From: an uncultured Bradyrhizobium sp.
GTDB taxonomy: Bacteria; Pseudomonadota; Alphaproteobacteria; Rhizobiales; Xanthobacteraceae
Reading direction: 5' to 3'
DNA: 64,000 nt
Assembly: GCF_936943645.1 (NCBI RefSeq)
Contig: NZ_CAKZJO010000057.1
Location: forward strand, 1 to 64,000
The stretch's first letter is position 1, and every line of letters begins with the position of its first letter. Position numbers and translations under genes: made by a program. This document shows positions 61,163-64,000 of the stretch, in pieces. The notes under the pieces were generated by a model. It had not been told where the DNA came from, ran no database searches, and saw only the letters and a list, made by a program, of their open reading frames with translations.

Positions 61163-61777
61163 ATGAACACCCTGTCGAGCCTTTTGACCGAATCCGGCGA
61201 CGGCCAGATCGGTATCCTGATGTCGGCCCTCTCTGGTATCGCAATGGCGCTTGCGGTCGCGCTGGCGATGACGGTCTACTTCCGCCTGAGCTACCGGACC
61301 TGGCGCGACGTCATCAGGCATGGTCTCGCCGGGGTCGCAGCGCTCGCGCTGTTCGCCTTTGCCGCCTACGACATGCGTCATGCTGCGGCGGCCTATCTCG
61401 GCCTCAACCCATCCAAGCCGGCGATCGAGTTCGAGATCCGCATGCCCCGGGAAACGCTCGCGGCGGTGTCCGACACCCAGATCGAGTTGCACACCGACCG
61501 CAACCAGACCCTGGCGCTGGTTGGCGGCGTGCAGGAACTCGGTGACGGACGCTCGGTCCTGCGTGGCGCGGTGGCGCTGAGCCAGCGCACCGCCGACCGC
61601 GTGCTGGTCGTGAACCTCCCCGGCAAGGGAACGTTCGAATTCCGCCTGCGCCTGCCGGCCGAGCCGCATCGCTCCGAGCAGTTCGGCCCCTGGCATCTCG
61701 CCGACCGCATCGCCTCGCCGATGACGGGCGCGGTCGCACCGCAAGACGGCTACACGATCCGCTATCGCGTGCTTTAA
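61163..61777 (+). CDS. Hypothetical protein with two transmembrane segments, FixH-like
   Basis: A 204-residue protein I do not recognise with confidence. Two hydrophobic helices near residues 18-45 and 55-75 are followed by a beta-rich region of about 130 residues (IEFEIRMPRETLAAV, TLALVGGVQEL, VLVVNLPGKGTFEFRLRLP, DGYTIRYRVL). The organisation recalls FixH-type or YtkA-like periplasmic domains, but this is a weak hint. Divergent from the MAPEG gene (153 bases). Confidence 0.65.
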   Translation: MNTLSSLLTESGDGQIGILMSALSGIAMALAVALAMTVYFRLSYRTWRDVIRHGLAGVAALALFAFAAYDMRHAAAAYLGLNPSKPAIEFEIRMPRETLAAVSDTQIELHTDRNQTLALVGGVQELGDGRSVLRGAVALSQRTADRVLVVNLPGKGTFEFRLRLPAEPHRSEQFGPWHLADRIASPMTGAVAPQDGYTIRYRVL

Positions 61778-61846
61778 ACTTTGTTCGCTGCGATCCGGGC
61801 CCGGGCCGTCATCGTATCGACGCGCGAGCGCGGCTAAGCTGATCGC

Positions 61847-62689
61847 ATGCCCGAATTTCGCCTGACGCAGATTTCCGACACCCATCTCGGCCGGCGCTTC
61901 CCCGGTCTGATTGCCAACTTCCAGGCGGTCAGCGAGCGCGTCGACACTGAGCGGCCCGATCTCGTCGTCAACAGCGGCGACGTCGCCTTCGACGGGCCGA
62001 CCGGCCGCGATGATGTCGTGTTCGCAAAAGGCCTGCACGATGCCCTGCCCGTCGCGTGCCGCTACATCCCCGGCAATCACGACATCGGCGACAATCCGAC
62101 CGCGCTTGGCCCGGCGCCGAAGCCGCCGGTGAGCGAAGCGCACCGCCGGCAATTCTGCGACATCATCGGCGAAGACCATTGGTCGTTCGAGGCCGCGGGC
62201 TGGCGCTTCATAGGCCTCAATTCGCTGGTGATGAACTCAGGGCTCGCCTTCGAGGCCGAGCAGTTCGAGTGGCTGGCGTCCGAGATCGCGCGCGTGAACG
62301 GCAGGCCGGTCGCGCTGTTCGTGCACAAGCCGCTGTTCCTCAATTTGCCCGACGACCCCGAGACGCCGGAGACCTCGATCCGCTACGTGCCGCAGCCGGC
62401 GCGGGCGCGGCTGATCGAGATGTTTGCGCGTGTCGATCTGCGCCTCGTCGCCAGCGGCCATGTGCACCAGCGGCGCGACTTCACTTATCACCACACCCGC
62501 CACGTCTGGGCGCCGTCGGCCGGCTTCGTCATCAACGATCAGCGCCAGGACCGGATCGCGATCAAGGAGGTCGGGCTGGTCGAGTATCGCTTCCGCCCCG
62601 ACGGTTTCGAGGTTCGCCACGTCAGGGCCGCGGGCCAGATCGATGTCGACATCGAGGAGCTCTTCGCCCAGATGGGCGGCGCGCATTAA
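61847..62689 (+). CDS. Calcineurin-like metallophosphoesterase (CpdA-like)
   Basis: A 280-residue dinuclear metal phosphodiesterase. The motifs are ISDTHLG, VNSGDVAFDG, IPGNHDIG, FVHKPLFL and ASGHVHQRRDF, in the order of class III cyclic-nucleotide phosphodiesterases. A role in cAMP breakdown is possible; other substrates are equally possible. No signal peptide. A weak GCTAAGC-like leader precedes ATG 61847. Confidence 0.9.
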   Translation: MPEFRLTQISDTHLGRRFPGLIANFQAVSERVDTERPDLVVNSGDVAFDGPTGRDDVVFAKGLHDALPVACRYIPGNHDIGDNPTALGPAPKPPVSEAHRRQFCDIIGEDHWSFEAAGWRFIGLNSLVMNSGLAFEAEQFEWLASEIARVNGRPVALFVHKPLFLNLPDDPETPETSIRYVPQPARARLIEMFARVDLRLVASGHVHQRRDFTYHHTRHVWAPSAGFVINDQRQDRIAIKEVGLVEYRFRPDGFEVRHVRAAGQIDVDIEELFAQMGGAH

Positions 62690-62703
62690 TTTCTCATTTT
62701 GAC

Positions 62704-62747
62704 GCGTTTTCTTTCCGCGAACCGGTGCCCACTTCGCTGGAAAACGC
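62704..62747. repeat. GCGTTTTC/GAAAACGC inverted repeat, dispersed type
   Basis: Arms GCGTTTTC (62704-62711) and GAAAACGC (62740-62747) enclose CGAACCGGTGCCCACTTCGC, a sequence I recall as a dispersed intergenic repeat in this bacterial group. Overlap with any gene is not expected; it follows the phosphoesterase stop by 14 bases and may also act as a transcript end. Confidence 0.55.
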
Positions 62748-62765
62748 TATGACGCGCTCGGCCGC

Positions 62766-63065
62766 TCAGGCGACGCTCTTGAGGTCCTGCTGGATCGCCG
62801 CGAGCAAGGATTGCAGCGCCTCGCTGTTCACTGGCTTGGCCGCGAGATCATTGGCGGGCGGCTGCCTGACAGGCAGCGCAGCCTTGACCGGGCGCTTCGG
62901 GAACGGCGGCGGCGGTGTCGGCATCGAGGGGCGGGTCAAACCGCCCTCATCGTCGACATGGACGAACCTGCCATGGATGACGTCGTCATGGCGGCCCATG
63001 ATGAACATGGCCGTCCAATAGCCGGCGGCCAGAAGGATTACGCAGAAAACACTGATCTCTAACAT
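62766..63065 (-). CDS. Small hypothetical membrane-anchored, proline-rich protein
   Basis: A 99-residue protein with one N-terminal transmembrane segment (residues about 3-22), a proline-rich linker (MPTPPPPFPKRPVKAALP) and a short C-terminal helix (NSEALQSLLAAIQQDL). I do not recognise the family. The coding assignment rests on the protein's sensible pattern and an upstream hairpin; no operon partner. Confidence 0.55.
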   Translation of the reverse strand: MLEISVFCVILLAAGYWTAMFIMGRHDDVIHGRFVHVDDEGGLTRPSMPTPPPPFPKRPVKAALPVRQPPANDLAAKPVNSEALQSLLAAIQQDLKSVA

Positions 63066-63125
63066 CGCAGCACCTAAAATATGCCCGATGATTCAATGCC
63101 TTCGCGGTCCCGTCAATGAACGGCC

Positions 63126-63160
63126 GGTCACACCTGCGGGTTTTGCGGGCAGGTGTGACC
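63126..63160. terminator. Strong 12-bp-arm hairpin between the small hypothetical gene and the oxidoreductase
   Basis: GGTCACACCTGC (63126-63137) and GCAGGTGTGACC (63149-63160) are perfect arms around an 11-base loop. It follows the minus-strand oxidoreductase stop (63237) by 76 bases. No U-run on that strand, so it could be a terminator, an RNA-processing signal or an operator. Confidence 0.4.
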
Positions 63161-63236
63161 ATTTGGTGACTCTTTCTTAACTATCCCAATCGGGCGTGTG
63201 GCTCTCAAGCCACGAGAGTCCCACTCGCCTGTCGCG

Positions 63237-64000
63237 CTAGGCCTTGTCCGGCCCGACCCGGACCAGCTGCTTGCCGAAATTGGCGCCCTTCAACAGACCC
63301 ATGAAGGCACCGGGCGCGCTCTCCAGACCCTCGGTGACGAACTCCTTGTACTTGACCTTGCCGTCGCGGACCCAGCCGGACATGTCGCGCAGGAAGTCGC
63401 CGTGGCGGGAGGCGAAGTCGGAGACGATGAAGCCGCGGAAGGTCAGCCGCTTGGTCAGGGTCGCACGCATCATGCTGGCAGCCCATTTCGGCGGCTTGGC
63501 CTCGGTGTCGTTGTAATGCGCGATCAGGCCACAGACCGGCACACGCGCAAACGGATTGAGCAGCGGAAACACGGCCTCGAACACGGCGCCGCCGACATTC
63601 TCGAAATAGACGTCGATGCCCTTGGGGCAGGCGTCCTTCAGCTTCGCCGCGAGATCGGGGTCACGGTGATCGATGCAGGCATCGAAGCCGAGCTCCTTCA
63701 CCACGTACTCGCACTTGTCCTTGCCGCCGGCGATGCCGACCGCGCGCGCCCCCTTGATCCTGGCGATCTGCCCCACCGCCGAGCCGACCGCGCCGGAGGC
63801 GCCGGCGACGACGACGGTCTCGCCCGCTTGCGGCTTGCCGATGTCGAGCAGGCCCGTATAGGCGGTCATGCCGGGCATGCCGAGCACGCCGATGGAGGTC
63901 GAGATCGGACCGAGTTTCGGATCGACCTTGATCAGGCCCTTGCCGTTCGAGATCGCATGCGTCTGCCAGCCCGAGCGGATGCGGACGATGTCGCCGACCG
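63237..64000 (-). CDS. NADP-dependent MDR oxidoreductase (leukotriene-B4-dehydrogenase-like), partial
   Basis: The C-terminal 254 residues or so of a zinc-independent medium-chain dehydrogenase/reductase; the gene runs off the right edge. The NADP fold is GETVVVAGASGAVGSAVGQIA, with GGKDKCEYVVKELGFDACIDH and FENVGGAVFEAVFPLL. Upstream, VGDIVRIRSGWQTHAIS continues the catalytic domain to the edge. Members reduce alpha,beta-unsaturated ketones or prostaglandin-like compounds. The start codon is outside the window. Confidence 0.9.
   Translation of the reverse strand, partial: VGDIVRIRSGWQTHAISNGKGLIKVDPKLGPISTSIGVLGMPGMTAYTGLLDIGKPQAGETVVVAGASGAVGSAVGQIARIKGARAVGIAGGKDKCEYVVKELGFDACIDHRDPDLAAKLKDACPKGIDVYFENVGGAVFEAVFPLLNPFARVPVCGLIAHYNDTEAKPPKWAASMMRATLTKRLTFRGFIVSDFASRHGDFLRDMSGWVRDGKVKYKEFVTEGLESAPGAFMGLLKGANFGKQLVRVGPDKA

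Noticed and set aside
60587..62179. A long minus-strand frame in which the MAPEG protein is only the last third
   Set aside because: The upstream part is antisense to the FixH-like and phosphoesterase genes; MAPEG homologues begin at MSIQMVLLPV (61009).
1..64000. CRISPR arrays, tRNA, rRNA, insertion sequences or prophage
   Set aside because: No regularly spaced repeats, cloverleaf-like sequence with a GTTCGA arm outside coding DNA, transposase or phage gene was found by eye.

Overview
The window looks like chromosome of an alphaproteobacterium of the Bradyrhizobium/Rhodopseudomonas group. It is GC-rich, has tightly packed operons with ATGA/TGATG overlaps, and carries guaA, an RsmB-type rRNA methyltransferase, a cold-shock gene and many ABC transporters with GntR/DeoR regulators. 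It also carries short dispersed repeats of the kind I recognise from that group. No tRNA, rRNA, CRISPR array, transposase or prophage was seen. Everything here was read by eye; no alignment or database search was run.

Layout. (1) 1-14.4 kb, mixed accessory genes: a YjbR protein, a MarR-GNAT fusion, an NTF2-like protein, an MFS carrier, a large SNF2/SWIM helicase, a cupin pseudogene, a TetR-regulated membrane protein, a peptide-deformylase-like protein with altered active site, an SRPBCC/ArsR pair, an AraC regulator divergent from a type-B carboxylesterase, and a class-C beta-lactamase-type hydrolase. (2) 14.4-32.2 kb, the most unusual region: a GT1 glycosyltransferase, a four-gene periplasmic-adaptor/ABC exporter, four HxxxD acyltransferases and one very large iterative-type polyketide synthase (KS-AT-DH-ER-KR-ACP). 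The synthase and the acyltransferase just behind it resemble mycobacterial Mas/Pks5/Pks2 and PapA proteins. My reading is a pathway that builds, esterifies, glycosylates and exports a methyl-branched acyl lipid. (3) 32.5-38.9 kb: a Ugp-like ABC importer with an EEP-family phosphodiesterase and a Nudix hydrolase, divergent from a DeoR/GlpR-type repressor, with a perfect palindrome between them.

(4) 39.1-48.5 kb: one unbroken run of eight genes (sugar-type ABC importer, GntR regulator, arylsulfatase without signal peptide, formylglycine-generating enzyme, ClC channel), read as uptake and intracellular desulfation of a sulfate ester. (5) 48.5-54.7 kb: an enolase-superfamily enzyme, a GMC oxidoreductase and a GntR regulator in one operon, divergent from a Ssu/Tau-type ABC importer. 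(6) 54.7-64 kb: a hydrolase gene remnant, an HNH nuclease beside the 3' end of guaA, guaA, small enzymes, a cold-shock gene with promoter, leader and terminator, rsmB-like, MAPEG, a metallophosphoesterase and a quinone-oxidoreductase-like gene cut by the right edge.

Regulatory structure is visible in several places: matching operators before the TetR gene and its neighbour, a palindrome overlapping the MarR-GNAT promoter, a GlpR-like palindrome, and an inverted repeat between guaA and its divergent neighbour.
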